Of a DNA stretch of 6,520 bases, positions 1 to 6,398 are shown in pieces (position 1 is the stretch's first letter; every line of letters begins with the position of its first letter). The position numbers and the translations under genes are program-made. The notes under the pieces were generated by a model, which had not been told where the DNA came from, did no database searches, and saw only the letters and a list, made by a program, of their open reading frames with translations. Source of the DNA: Bacillota bacterium (lineage in GTDB: Bacteria; Bacillota; Dethiobacteria; DTU022); NCBI GenBank assembly GCA_012510625.1, contig JAAZHP010000244.1, forward strand, positions 1 to 6,520, written 5' to 3'.

Positions 1-294
1 ACTGGGTTAACATCTCTCTTGATTCTTTGCTTCTTTGCAGGCAGCGCCATAGCGTTCGCTTGCATGAACGAATTCCTCTATGGTATTCCCCCGGCAGCTT
101 ACATGCTGCTGATTCTTCCGTTTGCCGTTTCCGTTCTGACGCTTGCTCTCACTGTTATCAACGGAAGGGCGTTAGCTCAGAGGCTCTTTAAATCGTGGCC
201 GGCGGTATATTATGGATTCATCAACCTGGTTTTCCTGATCTTCGTTATATTTTTAGTTTACTGGAATTTCCTGAAGCTGCTTTTCCAGATATGA
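1..294 (+). CDS. C-terminal membrane part of a protein, possibly a serine hydrolase (beta-lactamase-like) (5' partial)
   Basis: The frame is open from base 1 to the TGA at 292-294, giving 97 residues, so the gene starts upstream of the window; the TTG at 19 is just an internal codon. The visible part has three hydrophobic stretches, at about residues 3-22, 30-50 and 66-90, separated by short polar links (a Met-Asn-Glu link and an Arg/Lys-rich link ending in FKSWP). The last segment ends in VYWNFLKLLFQI. From memory, class C beta-lactamase-like serine hydrolases with a C-terminal membrane domain often end in a similar aromatic YWN motif after a last helix, so I infer such a protein. The catalytic domain is not visible, and any polytopic membrane protein remains possible. 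It converges with the YolD/polymerase operon, with 45 bases between the two stops. No T-rich terminator follows. Confidence 0.6.
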   Translation, partial: TGLTSLLILCFFAGSAIAFACMNEFLYGIPPAAYMLLILPFAVSVLTLALTVINGRALAQRLFKSWPAVYYGFINLVFLIFVIFLVYWNFLKLLFQI

Positions 295-303
295 GCGGGC
301 GAT

Positions 304-352
304 AGCCGCTGAGCGTACCGAAGAATCTCGTTAAACCGCTCAGGGAGCGGCT
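304..352. repeat. Imperfect inverted repeat containing a copy of the CTGAGCG...GATCT repeat
   Basis: AGCCGCTGAGCG (304-315) can pair with CGCTC (337-341) and AGCGGCT (346-352), with a four-base bulge and a loop of about 20 bases. It lies between two converging genes and covers the stop codon of the YolD-like gene. No T-tract follows on either strand, so it is not a standard rho-independent terminator. Bases 309-328 match the repeat at 3272-3291 in 17 of 20 positions, so this is probably a decayed member of the same dispersed family. Confidence 0.45.
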
Positions 353-684
353 TCGAGGCGGACTATGGCGCTGACAGGGATGGCCAACACTCGGCCTTCC
401 GCCTGAAGGCGGAGCCGCCCCGGATCCGGCTGCTGTTTCTGGACTACTCCGGTAAAGCGGCAAATGTTCCCGTTCTCAACGCAGCTTATTTTAAGCGGCA
501 GGCCTGAATTCATGGACTGCTCCACGAGGCGCTGGAACTGCTCCAGCTGCTGCTCGTCGGGCGGGCCGGGCAGATTTTGCTTCGCTTCCCAGGCTTTTTT
601 TTGACGGTGCCGGGCCAGCCTGGCGCGGTGCTCGGGGAGCATCAGGCTGCTGCAGGCAAACTGGTGGTAGAGCTTCTTCTTCAT
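340..684 (-). CDS. YolD-like protein, partner of the Y-family polymerase
   Basis: This encodes a 114-residue soluble protein of the YolD-like family (Pfam PF08863). These small proteins are usually encoded directly beside UvrX/YqjW-type Y-family polymerases in Firmicutes; their biochemical role is not settled, and an accessory role in damage-induced polymerase action is inferred from this pairing. The sequence shows the LPEH motif near the N-terminus (residues 16-19), a basic and Gln/Glu-rich helical stretch (about 20-55), and a small beta-rich C-terminal part ending IPVSAIVRLE. The ATG (684-682) overlaps the TGA of the polymerase gene in an ATGA junction, which suggests translational coupling. 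A GGAGG lies 9 bases upstream, inside the polymerase gene. An ATG at 691 is in another frame and opens only a shadow frame. The gene is transcribed with the polymerase and so should share its LexA control. Confidence 0.85.
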   Translation of the reverse strand: MKKKLYHQFACSSLMLPEHRARLARHRQKKAWEAKQNLPGPPDEQQLEQFQRLVEQSMNSGLPLKISCVENGNICRFTGVVQKQQPDPGRLRLQAEGRVLAIPVSAIVRLEAAP

Positions 685-1916
685 CGTTCATGTCCTCCGA
701 TGAGCCCGGCGCGGGTGAAGAGCTGTCCTCCCGCAGTCAGCGAGGCCGCCCTGAAAAGAGCGGTCGGCCCGAAGCGCTCTCTGATCCCGTCCATGGCGTC
801 GCTGAGCGCGTCCGTGATCTCACGGCGGTTAAAGAGGGAAAGCTGGTAACAGCGGCGGTCAATCAGGCCGCTGAGGCTTATTCCCGCCGCCCGCACCGGC
901 CGGCCGTCCCAGTAGCGGCGAAAGAGCTGCCGCGCGGTGGGGTAGATCTCCGGGGCGCTGGAGGCCGGTTCGGGAAGCTTTTTCTGGCGGGAAAAACCGG
1001 AAGGGTGATCGAAATCGGCGCCGCGGCAGTAAACATGGACCGTTGTGCCCATCTTCCCCAGGGCGCGGGCCCGGAAGCAAACCGCTTCGGTGAGCTCGAG
1101 CAGCACCGTCTCGATCTCCTGCGGATCGGCGTAATCCCGCGGCAGGGTGGCGCAGTGCCCCACCCCCTTTTGGGGAGCCGGCGCGCCGGGCCCCAGGGTG
1201 GAGTAGTCGATCCCGTGAGCGTTCAGCCAGAGCAGCAGCCCGTTAACTCCCCAGAGCCGGGTTGGGATTTCGCGGGGCAGCCGGGCCAGTTGCCCGATGG
1301 TGCGCACGGCTATGCGGTGAAGGTGACGCTCCATCCGCGTTCCCACCCCGAAGAGATCGCCGATGGGCAATGGCCAGACGTGGGCCGCGTAGCTGGCGCT
1401 GTTCAGCTCAAAAAAGGCGTCCGCTCTTTTTTTGGCAAAGCGGTCGCAGGCCATCTTCGCCTGGAGCGGGTTTTCACCCAGGCCGATGCGGCAGCGGATC
1501 CCCAATTTATCCCAAACCTGCCGGATGATGCGGCGGGCCACTTCGCGGGGCTCTCCCCAGAGCCGTTCGCAGCCGCTCAGATCGAGAAACTGCTCATCGA
1601 TGGAGTAGGGGACCACGCGATCGGTGAATTGTTCAAAAATGCGGGTCATCTCCAGGGAATATTCGAGATAGCTGTTCATGTGGGGCCGGACAAAGATGAT
1701 TCCGGGGCAGAGGCGCCGGCATTCCCAGGCCGGCTGTCCCGCTTTGATCCCGTAAGCCTTCGCCTCCCTGCTGGCGGCAAGAACAATCCCGTGTCTCAGG
1801 GCGGGATCGCCGCAGACGGCGACAGGCTTGCCGCGCAAGGAAGGATTTTGAGCCATCTCCACGCTGGCATAGAATGATTCCGCATCGGCAAGGAGGATTG
1901 TTTTTTGCCGCTTCAC
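681..1916 (-). CDS. Y-family translesion DNA polymerase (UvrX/YqjW-like)
   Basis: This is a 411-residue error-prone polymerase of the ImpB/MucB/SamB (UmuC/DinB) family, which copies damaged templates in the SOS response. The palm begins with LLADAESFYASVE: D11 is a metal ligand, and Y16 sits where the steric-gate residue lies in relatives. The second catalytic pair is D107-E108 in YSIDEQF. The thumb and HhH-like part follow at about 180-230, and the little-finger domain at about 245-355. QLSLF at 358-362 fits the beta-clamp binding motif, and the tail ends GGHER. The length is normal for the family and all catalytic residues are present. Translation starts at GTG 1916-1914, with AAAGGAG (1931-1925) 8 bases upstream. 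A LexA box lies just upstream and a YolD-like gene overlaps its end. Base composition is clearly more GC-rich than in the genes to the right. Assignment to UvrX/YqjW rather than DinB rests on the YolD neighbour and the C-terminal motif. Confidence 0.93.
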   Translation of the reverse strand: MKRQKTILLADAESFYASVEMAQNPSLRGKPVAVCGDPALRHGIVLAASREAKAYGIKAGQPAWECRRLCPGIIFVRPHMNSYLEYSLEMTRIFEQFTDRVVPYSIDEQFLDLSGCERLWGEPREVARRIIRQVWDKLGIRCRIGLGENPLQAKMACDRFAKKRADAFFELNSASYAAHVWPLPIGDLFGVGTRMERHLHRIAVRTIGQLARLPREIPTRLWGVNGLLLWLNAHGIDYSTLGPGAPAPQKGVGHCATLPRDYADPQEIETVLLELTEAVCFRARALGKMGTTVHVYCRGADFDHPSGFSRQKKLPEPASSAPEIYPTARQLFRRYWDGRPVRAAGISLSGLIDRRCYQLSLFNRREITDALSDAMDGIRERFGPTALFRAASLTAGGQLFTRAGLIGGHER

Positions 1917-1924
1917 CGGCGCCG

Positions 1925-1931
1925 CTCCTTT
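1925..1931 (-). promoter_or_regulatory. Ribosome binding site of the Y-family polymerase
   Basis: AAAGGAG on the minus strand ends 8 bases before the GTG at 1916. This fixes the start just ahead of the conserved LLADAESFYASVE motif and supports a GTG start. Confidence 0.75.
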
Positions 1932-1932
1932 G

Positions 1933-1946
1933 CGAACATATGTTCT
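1933..1946 (-). promoter_or_regulatory. LexA/DinR (SOS) operator
   Basis: CGAACATATGTTCT (plus-strand reading) contains the perfect 12-base palindrome GAACATATGTTC at 1934-1945. It matches the Bacillus-type SOS box CGAACRNRYGTTYC at 13 of 14 positions. It lies between the -10 box and the ribosome binding site of the polymerase operon, where bound LexA would block transcription starting near 1946. The operon should therefore be switched on by DNA damage. A role for pyrB, about 165 bases away on the other strand, is unlikely. Confidence 0.9.
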
Positions 1947-1952
1947 CTTTAC

Positions 1953-1958
1953 ATTATA
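1953..1958 (-). promoter_or_regulatory. -10 box of the polymerase/YolD promoter
   Basis: A perfect TATAAT reads on the minus strand, 7 bases upstream of the LexA box. At the usual spacing of 17 bases the -35 position reads CTACTA, a poor match to TTGACA, so the -35 element is weak or absent. Transcription would start at about 1946, inside the edge of the operator, as expected for a LexA-repressed gene. Confidence 0.6.
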
Positions 1959-2095
1959 TAATAATAAGGAGAAAATAGTAGCGGTAATTTTTGTCGGCGG
2001 CGCCTGCCGGAGAAGCAGGAAATGCTCTAGAACTGGAGAATAGGGAACAGCTAAAAGTTAATTTCTCTTTACCGGCGCAAGGGATTCAACTTTAG

Positions 2096-2104
2096 AAAGG
2101 GTGA
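2096..2104 (+). promoter_or_regulatory. Ribosome binding site deciding the pyrB start
   Basis: AAAGGGTGA resembles the full Shine-Dalgarno AAAGGAGGTGA with bases missing. It overlaps the in-frame GTG at 2101, leaving no room for initiation there, but lies 5 bases before the next in-frame GTG at 2110. It therefore favours 2110. Confidence 0.55.
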
Positions 2105-2109
2105 GCACA

Positions 2110-3114
2110 GTGAAGGAAAGAGTATTTCATTGCATCAACGTTGAACAGTTTGACTACGCCTTTTTGGAAGAAATCTGTGACCTGGCCGACAAGATCAGAG
2201 AAATCTCCCGGACCAAGGCCGGCATGGAGTACCTCGCCTCCACCCTGAACCATAAGCGGGCGATGCTCTATTTTGTGCAGCCTTCCACCAGGACCTTTCT
2301 CTCTTTTTACAGCGCCTGTCAAATGCTGGGAATTAAGTGCGCCGAGGTCCGCGACCCTAAAACTTCTTCCGAGATCAAGGGTGAATCTGAAGAAGATACG
2401 GTGCGCACATTTTCCCTCTATTTTGACCTGATCATCATGCGCCACCCGCGGGCTAATTTTGCCGAAAAGATCGCTTACCTGCTAAATAAAACCGACCATC
2501 CGGTGCCGGTGATCAATGCCGGTTCAGGAAAGGATCAGCATCCCACCCAGGCGCTGCTGGATATTTACACCCTGCGGCGCAGCTTCATGCACCGTGGCGG
2601 GGTTGCGCAGAAGAAGATTGCTTTTGTCGGCGACTTGCGCCGCGGGCGTACTGTCCGCTCTCTGGCCAAGCTGCTGACCCAATTTGAGGAAATGAAGCTT
2701 TATTTTGTGGCGCCGGCTGAATATCAAATCGGTGAAGATATCATTGCCTTCCTCGAACAAAATAAAACAGAATACGAGATTACGGATGATTTCGAGAAGG
2801 TTGTCCCCGAAGTGGACGCCATCTATATGACGCGCCTGCAGGACGAATGGGACCAGGAAGAGGGGGGGCACGTGGATATCGACATTGAGCGTTACTCTTT
2901 CCAGCGGCGGCACCTGGACCTCTTAAAACCTGACGGGATTATCATGCATCCCCTGCCCCGCAGAACTGAGATTGCGGCAGAGGTAGATGGCGATCCGCGG
3001 GCGGCATACTGGAGACAGGTGCGAAACGGAATGTATATCCGGGTGGCTCTCATTGCCGGCATATTTCAGCGCGATAGAAAGATACTGGAATACTACCTCA
3101 GCAACAACCTGTAA
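2110..3114 (+). CDS. pyrB: Aspartate carbamoyltransferase, catalytic chain
   Basis: This enzyme joins carbamoyl phosphate and L-aspartate to N-carbamoyl-L-aspartate, the committed step of pyrimidine synthesis, in the cytoplasm. From GTG 2110 it has 334 residues; GTG 2101 would add three but overlaps the ribosome binding site. Visible motifs in order are STRT (59-62, carbamoyl phosphate), the Lys of IKGE (K90, equivalent to the 80s-loop lysine), MRHP (R111), HPTQALLDIYT (from 144), GDLRRGRTVRSL (from 174, start of the aspartate domain), MTRLQ (240-244) and HPLPR (280-284). All key active-site residues seem present. It is longer than the usual 305-310 residues. After STRT it reads FLSFYSA where most members have RLSFE or similar. 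No pyr gene, PyrI chain or PyrR-type leader adjoins it, so regulation is not apparent. Another carbamoyltransferase is possible, but HPTQALLDIYT, MTRLQ and HPLPR favour aspartate. Confidence 0.9.
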   Translation: MKERVFHCINVEQFDYAFLEEICDLADKIREISRTKAGMEYLASTLNHKRAMLYFVQPSTRTFLSFYSACQMLGIKCAEVRDPKTSSEIKGESEEDTVRTFSLYFDLIIMRHPRANFAEKIAYLLNKTDHPVPVINAGSGKDQHPTQALLDIYTLRRSFMHRGGVAQKKIAFVGDLRRGRTVRSLAKLLTQFEEMKLYFVAPAEYQIGEDIIAFLEQNKTEYEITDDFEKVVPEVDAIYMTRLQDEWDQEEGGHVDIDIERYSFQRRHLDLLKPDGIIMHPLPRRTEIAAEVDGDPRAAYWRQVRNGMYIRVALIAGIFQRDRKILEYYLSNNL

Positions 3115-3176
3115 CCGGCTATCTTAATGATGCGGACCAGGTAAATGAAGCTGGCGAGGCTTACATTGCCCAGGCA

Positions 3177-3343
3177 TGTCATCCTGAGCGAAAGCGGCAG
3201 CGAGCATGTCGACTCTAAATGTCATCCTGAGCATCATTTACTGTCATTCTGAGCATCCTTTTCCTGTCATCCTGAGCGCAGCGAAGGATCTCCAAACCGT
3301 CCTGCCGCCGGACAGTCCTCTGGGCTTGGCCTGCAGGATGACA
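3177..3343. repeat. Cluster of TGTCATCCTGAGC dispersed repeats
   Basis: This fills most of the 300-base gap between pyrB and the prepilin peptidase gene, which holds no supported gene. Four direct copies of TGTCAT(C/T)CTGAGC begin at 3177, 3220, 3242 and 3265. The last extends through CAGCGAAGGATCT to 3291. An inverted partial copy, CAGGATGACA, lies at 3334-3343, so 3265-3343 can form a foldback with 10-base ends around a small GTCC/GGAC hairpin (3299-3313). The spacing between the last three copies is 22 and 23 bases. The motif belongs to a type of short intergenic repeat (TGTCATCCTGAGCG...GAAGGATCT) seen in many bacterial genomes. No transposase is present. Confidence 0.75.
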
Positions 3344-3399
3344 ACAAGGGGGCTGTCCTTTCGCGGCAGCACCGCTGCAAGCTGATTAAACACAGGGAG

Positions 3400-3408
3400 G
3401 GAGGGTGA
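3400..3408 (+). promoter_or_regulatory. Ribosome binding site deciding the prepilin peptidase start
   Basis: GGAGGGTGA, within a longer G-rich run from 3395, lies 6 bases before the GTG at 3415. The nearer ATG at 3409 is in another frame and meets a TGA after five codons, so GTG 3415 is the start. Confidence 0.7.
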
Positions 3409-3414
3409 TGGACG

Positions 3415-4194
3415 GTGAAAATTGATTTAATGTTCTTATTCATATTTGCGGGTTTGTGCGGCCTGGTCATGGGCAGTTTTTACAATGTAGTGATCTATCG
3501 CCATGGAAGCGGGGTTTCGATCATCCGGCCCCGTTCGTATTGTCCGCACTGTAAAACAACATTACAAGCTGCCGACCTGGTCCCTCTTTTCAGCTATATC
3601 TTTTTACGCGGCCGGTGCCGCTACTGCAATGTGAAAATTTCAATTCGCTACACGGTGGTCGAGCTTTTGAGCGCCGCCTTATTTGTGGCTGCTACCTGGC
3701 GCTTTGGTCTCTCTTTAGAACTGATCAAATATATTCCCCTCTTTTCCATACTTTTGATTATTTCGGCCATAGACCTGGAGAGGCACCAGATTCCCAATCT
3801 ATATACCGCTATGATCCTTGCCTGGGCCCTGCTCTGGCAGTTGATCAGCCCTGGTATTTCATGGATCGATGCCGCTTTAGGTCTGCTTGCCGGGGGTGGG
3901 ATTACGCTGCTTATCGCCCTGGCCAGCCGGGGAGGCATGGGGGCGGGGGATGTCAAGCTGCTCGCCGTTCTCGGTTTCCTGGCCGGATGGTTCGACTTAT
4001 TGATAATCTTTATGCTGGCGGTACTGCTTGGGGCTGCGGCCGGCATTTTTTTAATTGTTTTCAGAAAAAAAACAGGAAAAACACCGATACCATTCGGACC
4101 CTTTATCGCCCTGGCTTATTTTATGGTTGTTTTCTGGGGTTCACTTATTTGGGGCTTCTATTTTTCCCTGATTTCAAGTATAATCAAAGTTTAA
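3415..4194 (+). CDS. pilD: Prepilin peptidase / N-methyltransferase (type IV leader peptidase, A24 family)
   Basis: This is a 259-residue polytopic membrane aspartic protease that cuts the leader of type IV prepilins and pseudopilins and, in full-length members, methylates the new N-terminus. The N-terminal part shows a hydrophobic helix with GSFYNVVIYR (20-29). A cytoplasmic loop then carries two CxxC pairs (C43/C46 and C68/C71) that bind zinc, which implies the bifunctional form. The catalytic aspartates are D119 in SAIDLERHQIPN and D178 in the GxGD-type motif MGAGDVKL. Several membrane helices surround them, with a late IPFGPFIALAY motif. The length is normal. It stands alone: no pilin, assembly ATPase or competence gene is next to it, so its substrates are encoded elsewhere. 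The symbol follows the family; the gene could equally be named comC. No terminator follows, so read-through towards pckG is possible. Confidence 0.94.
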   Translation: MKIDLMFLFIFAGLCGLVMGSFYNVVIYRHGSGVSIIRPRSYCPHCKTTLQAADLVPLFSYIFLRGRCRYCNVKISIRYTVVELLSAALFVAATWRFGLSLELIKYIPLFSILLIISAIDLERHQIPNLYTAMILAWALLWQLISPGISWIDAALGLLAGGGITLLIALASRGGMGAGDVKLLAVLGFLAGWFDLLIIFMLAVLLGAAAGIFLIVFRKKTGKTPIPFGPFIALAYFMVVFWGSLIWGFYFSLISSIIKV

Positions 4195-4201
4195 AAGGAT
4201 G

Positions 4202-4230
4202 ATTTTAACGAACGGGATATTATTTTAACG
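4202..4230 (+). repeat. Pair of ATTTTAACG direct repeats upstream of pckG
   Basis: ATTTTAACG occurs at 4202-4210 and again at 4222-4230, exactly 20 bases apart (about two helical turns) in the AT-rich leader of pckG. The same leader holds a TGGC-GAAAT-GCCA inverted repeat at 4286-4298. Such spacing can suit a regulator bound on one face of the DNA, but in AT-rich DNA it may be chance. I found no convincing -35/-10 pair; TATATT at 4309-4314 has only a poor -35 (TGGCGA, 4286-4291). Confidence 0.3.
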
Positions 4231-4342
4231 TACTGCGGAACCTTTAAATGATTCTAGTTATATAAATATAGGAAACAAACAAGTGTGGCGAAATGCCATG
4301 TGTTAGGCTATATTGGTAATGTTTAGAACATATATAAATATT

Positions 4343-4348
4343 GAGGGA
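4343..4348 (+). promoter_or_regulatory. Ribosome binding site deciding the pckG start
   Basis: GAGGGA lies 10 bases before the ATG at 4359. The in-frame TTG at 4341 overlaps this site and the GTG at 4350 is only one base past it, so ATG 4359 is the likely start. Confidence 0.65.
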
Positions 4349-4358
4349 CGTGTTTGAA

Positions 4359-6152
4359 ATGATTAACAACAAGACGCTGCAAAAATGGATTTCAGAAATG
4401 GCGGATCTTTGTCAACCCGAGGCGATCGTCTGGATTGACGGTTCGGAGGGGCAAAAAAAAGCCCTGGAAAAAGAAGCCGTAGCCAGCGGCGAAATAGTGA
4501 GATTGGATGAGAAGAAATGGCCCGGCTGCTTCTACCACAGAACAGCAACCAATGATGTGGCCAGGACGGAACATCTCACCTATATTTGCACTTCGAAAAA
4601 AGAAGACGCCGGCCCGACCAACAACTGGATGGAACCCGCAGAGGCCTATCGCAAAGCGGGAGCTTATTTCAAGGGATCCATGCGGGGCCGGACCATGTAT
4701 GTAATTCCCTTTGCCATGGGGCCGCTGGGCTCTCCCTTTACCAAGATCGGTATAGAGCTTACCGACAGTATTTACGTAGTCTTAAATATGCTGATCATGA
4801 CCCGTGCTGGAAAGGATGTTTTAGAGCATCTGGGGGAGAGCGATAATTTTACCAGGGGGCTGCACAGCAAAGGGGACCTGGATATAGAAAAACGGCTTAT
4901 CTTGCATTTTCCAGAAGATAACACTATTTGGAGCGTCGGCTCAGGCTATGGCGGCAATGTGCTCCTGGGGAAAAAGTGTCTTAGCCTGCGCATCGCCAGC
5001 TGGCTGGGACGTCAAGAAGGATGGCTGGCTGAACATATGCTGATTATGGGTGTGGAGAATCCCGAAGGCCGCATCGACTATATCGCCGCTGCTTTCCCCA
5101 GCGCCTGCGGCAAGACCAACCTGGCCATGCTCATTCCGCCGGAGCATTTGCAAAAGAAGGGCTATAAGGTCTGGACCGTGGGAGACGATATTGCCTGGAT
5201 TCGACGCGGCGAGGATGGACGGCTCTGGGCGCTTAATCCCGAAACAGGTTTCTTTGGGGTTGCTCCGGGCACCAATTCGCGCACCAACCCCAACGCACTG
5301 GCCACGATACGGCGCAATACTATATTTACCAATGTCCTGCTAACCGGCGACGGGGATGTCTGGTGGGAAAACGGCGAGGGAGAGCCGCCTGCTGAGGGGA
5401 TCGCCTGGGACGGCCGCCCCTGGAAGCCGGGGATGGTGGACGAATCAGGCAATTATATTCACGGGGCTCATCCCAACTCCCGCTTCACAGCCCCGATAAC
5501 CCAGTGCCCCATAATCTCACCGGAATGGGACAACCCGAAAGGTGTCCCCTTGACGGCAATCGTCTTCGGCGGGCGGAGGTCGCATCTGGCGCCCCTGGTT
5601 TATGAAGCCTTCAACTGGCGTCACGGGGTCTACGTAGGAGCGACGATGGCTTCCGAAGTTACCGCGGCGCAATACGGCAAGCAGGGGAAGGTAAGGCGGG
5701 ATCCCATGGCCATGCTTCCTTTCTGCGGTTACAACATGGCCGACTATTTCAGTTATTGGCTTGAATTTGGGAGAACGCTGCCCAATCCTCCAAAAATATT
5801 CCACGTAAACTGGTTCAGGAAAGATGAAAAGGGCTGCTTTCTCTGGCCGGGATTTGGCGACAATTTAAGAGTTCTGAATTGGATTATCGAGCGTGCTCAC
5901 GGCAGGGCTTCCGCCGTGAAAACTCCCATCGGGTTTGTCCCCACGCCTGATGCCATCGATATGACCGGCCTGGATATCTCCGAAGATACGGTTAAGGAGC
6001 TCTTTGCCGTGGACCCCGGGGATTGGCTGGAGGAGTTGGCCGGACACCGCATCTTCTTTGAGCAGTTTGGTGCCAGACTGCCTTCGGAGATCCTTAAGGA
6101 GTATCACGCCCTGTTGGAGCGCCTTTCCATCAATGAAGCGGCGGCAGGGTAA
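4359..6152 (+). CDS. pckG: Phosphoenolpyruvate carboxykinase (GTP)
   Basis: This cytoplasmic enzyme interconverts oxaloacetate plus GTP with PEP, CO2 and GDP. In anaerobes it can serve gluconeogenesis or run in the carboxylating direction. From ATG 4359 the product has 597 residues, normal for the GTP family (about 600) and longer than ATP-type enzymes (about 530). Visible motifs are DVARTEHLTY (R69, substrate binding), SGYGGN (about 195-200), the P-loop FPSACGKTN (246-254) with the reactive Cys typical of GTP enzymes (C250), GDDIAWI (from 275, metal-binding aspartates), RTNPNA (308-313), FGGRRS (403-408) and the guanine-site region NWFRKDEKG...FLWPGFGDN (484-502). No key residue is missing. 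The 164-base AT-rich leader from the prepilin peptidase gene suggests its own promoter, though none is clear. It ends at a strong terminator and appears monocistronic unless read-through from upstream occurs. Confidence 0.97.
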   Translation: MINNKTLQKWISEMADLCQPEAIVWIDGSEGQKKALEKEAVASGEIVRLDEKKWPGCFYHRTATNDVARTEHLTYICTSKKEDAGPTNNWMEPAEAYRKAGAYFKGSMRGRTMYVIPFAMGPLGSPFTKIGIELTDSIYVVLNMLIMTRAGKDVLEHLGESDNFTRGLHSKGDLDIEKRLILHFPEDNTIWSVGSGYGGNVLLGKKCLSLRIASWLGRQEGWLAEHMLIMGVENPEGRIDYIAAAFPSACGKTNLAMLIPPEHLQKKGYKVWTVGDDIAWIRRGEDGRLWALNPETGFFGVAPGTNSRTNPNALATIRRNTIFTNVLLTGDGDVWWENGEGEPPAEGIAWDGRPWKPGMVDESGNYIHGAHPNSRFTAPITQCPIISPEWDNPKGVPLTAIVFGGRRSHLAPLVYEAFNWRHGVYVGATMASEVTAAQYGKQGKVRRDPMAMLPFCGYNMADYFSYWLEFGRTLPNPPKIFHVNWFRKDEKGCFLWPGFGDNLRVLNWIIERAHGRASAVKTPIGFVPTPDAIDMTGLDISEDTVKELFAVDPGDWLEELAGHRIFFEQFGARLPSEILKEYHALLERLSINEAAAG

Positions 6153-6199
6153 TCAATCTGTTAACTGATTTGGTTCCAGGGCAGTCTTATAAATTTTAT

Positions 6200-6228
6200 A
6201 AAGAGGAAGCGTATTCCTCTTTTTTTTT
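6200..6228 (+). terminator. Rho-independent terminator of pckG
   Basis: AAAGAGGAA (6200-6208) pairs with TTCCTCTTT (6214-6222) around the loop GCGTA, and the T run continues to 6228. The stem starts 47 bases after the pckG stop. On the opposite strand only a mixed A/T stretch follows the hairpin, so it may work weakly for the converging gene at the right edge as well. Confidence 0.92.
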
Positions 6229-6398
6229 GCAGGGGTAAGAGGGATGCGGCAAATTACATATAAATTGATTGACATGGGGGAACATTCAATGTTTTAGTGG
6301 GATTTGCCGGAGCCGCCGGATTGGCTTCAGCAAAAGGCGGCGGCAGAAAATTATACACCCAATCTGGCGAATTGGCGTTACCATGGTTCAGTTACCTT

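Noticed and set aside
304..352. Bidirectional rho-independent terminator between the converging genes
   Set aside because: The stem is interrupted, the loop is long, and neither side has a T-tract; repeat remnant is the better reading.
690..1877. A 395-codon open frame on + antisense to the Y-family polymerase
   Set aside because: It has no recognisable domain and mirrors the polymerase codon structure in GC-rich DNA; the minus strand holds all conserved polymerase motifs.
2092..2913. Minus-strand frames inside pyrB (2092-2445 and 2524-2913)
   Set aside because: Shadows of pyrB with no domain features; all conserved motifs lie on the plus strand.
3177..3291. CRISPR array
   Set aside because: The repeats are 13 bases with irregular 9-30 base gaps and imperfect copies, there is an inverted copy, and no cas gene is present.
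3615..4202. A 195-codon + frame overlapping the prepilin peptidase
   Set aside because: Another-frame shadow; the peptidase frame has the CxxC pairs, both catalytic aspartates and the membrane segments.
4341..4358. TTG 4341 as the pckG start
   Set aside because: It overlaps the GAGGGA ribosome binding site; ATG 4359 is better placed and gives a normal length.
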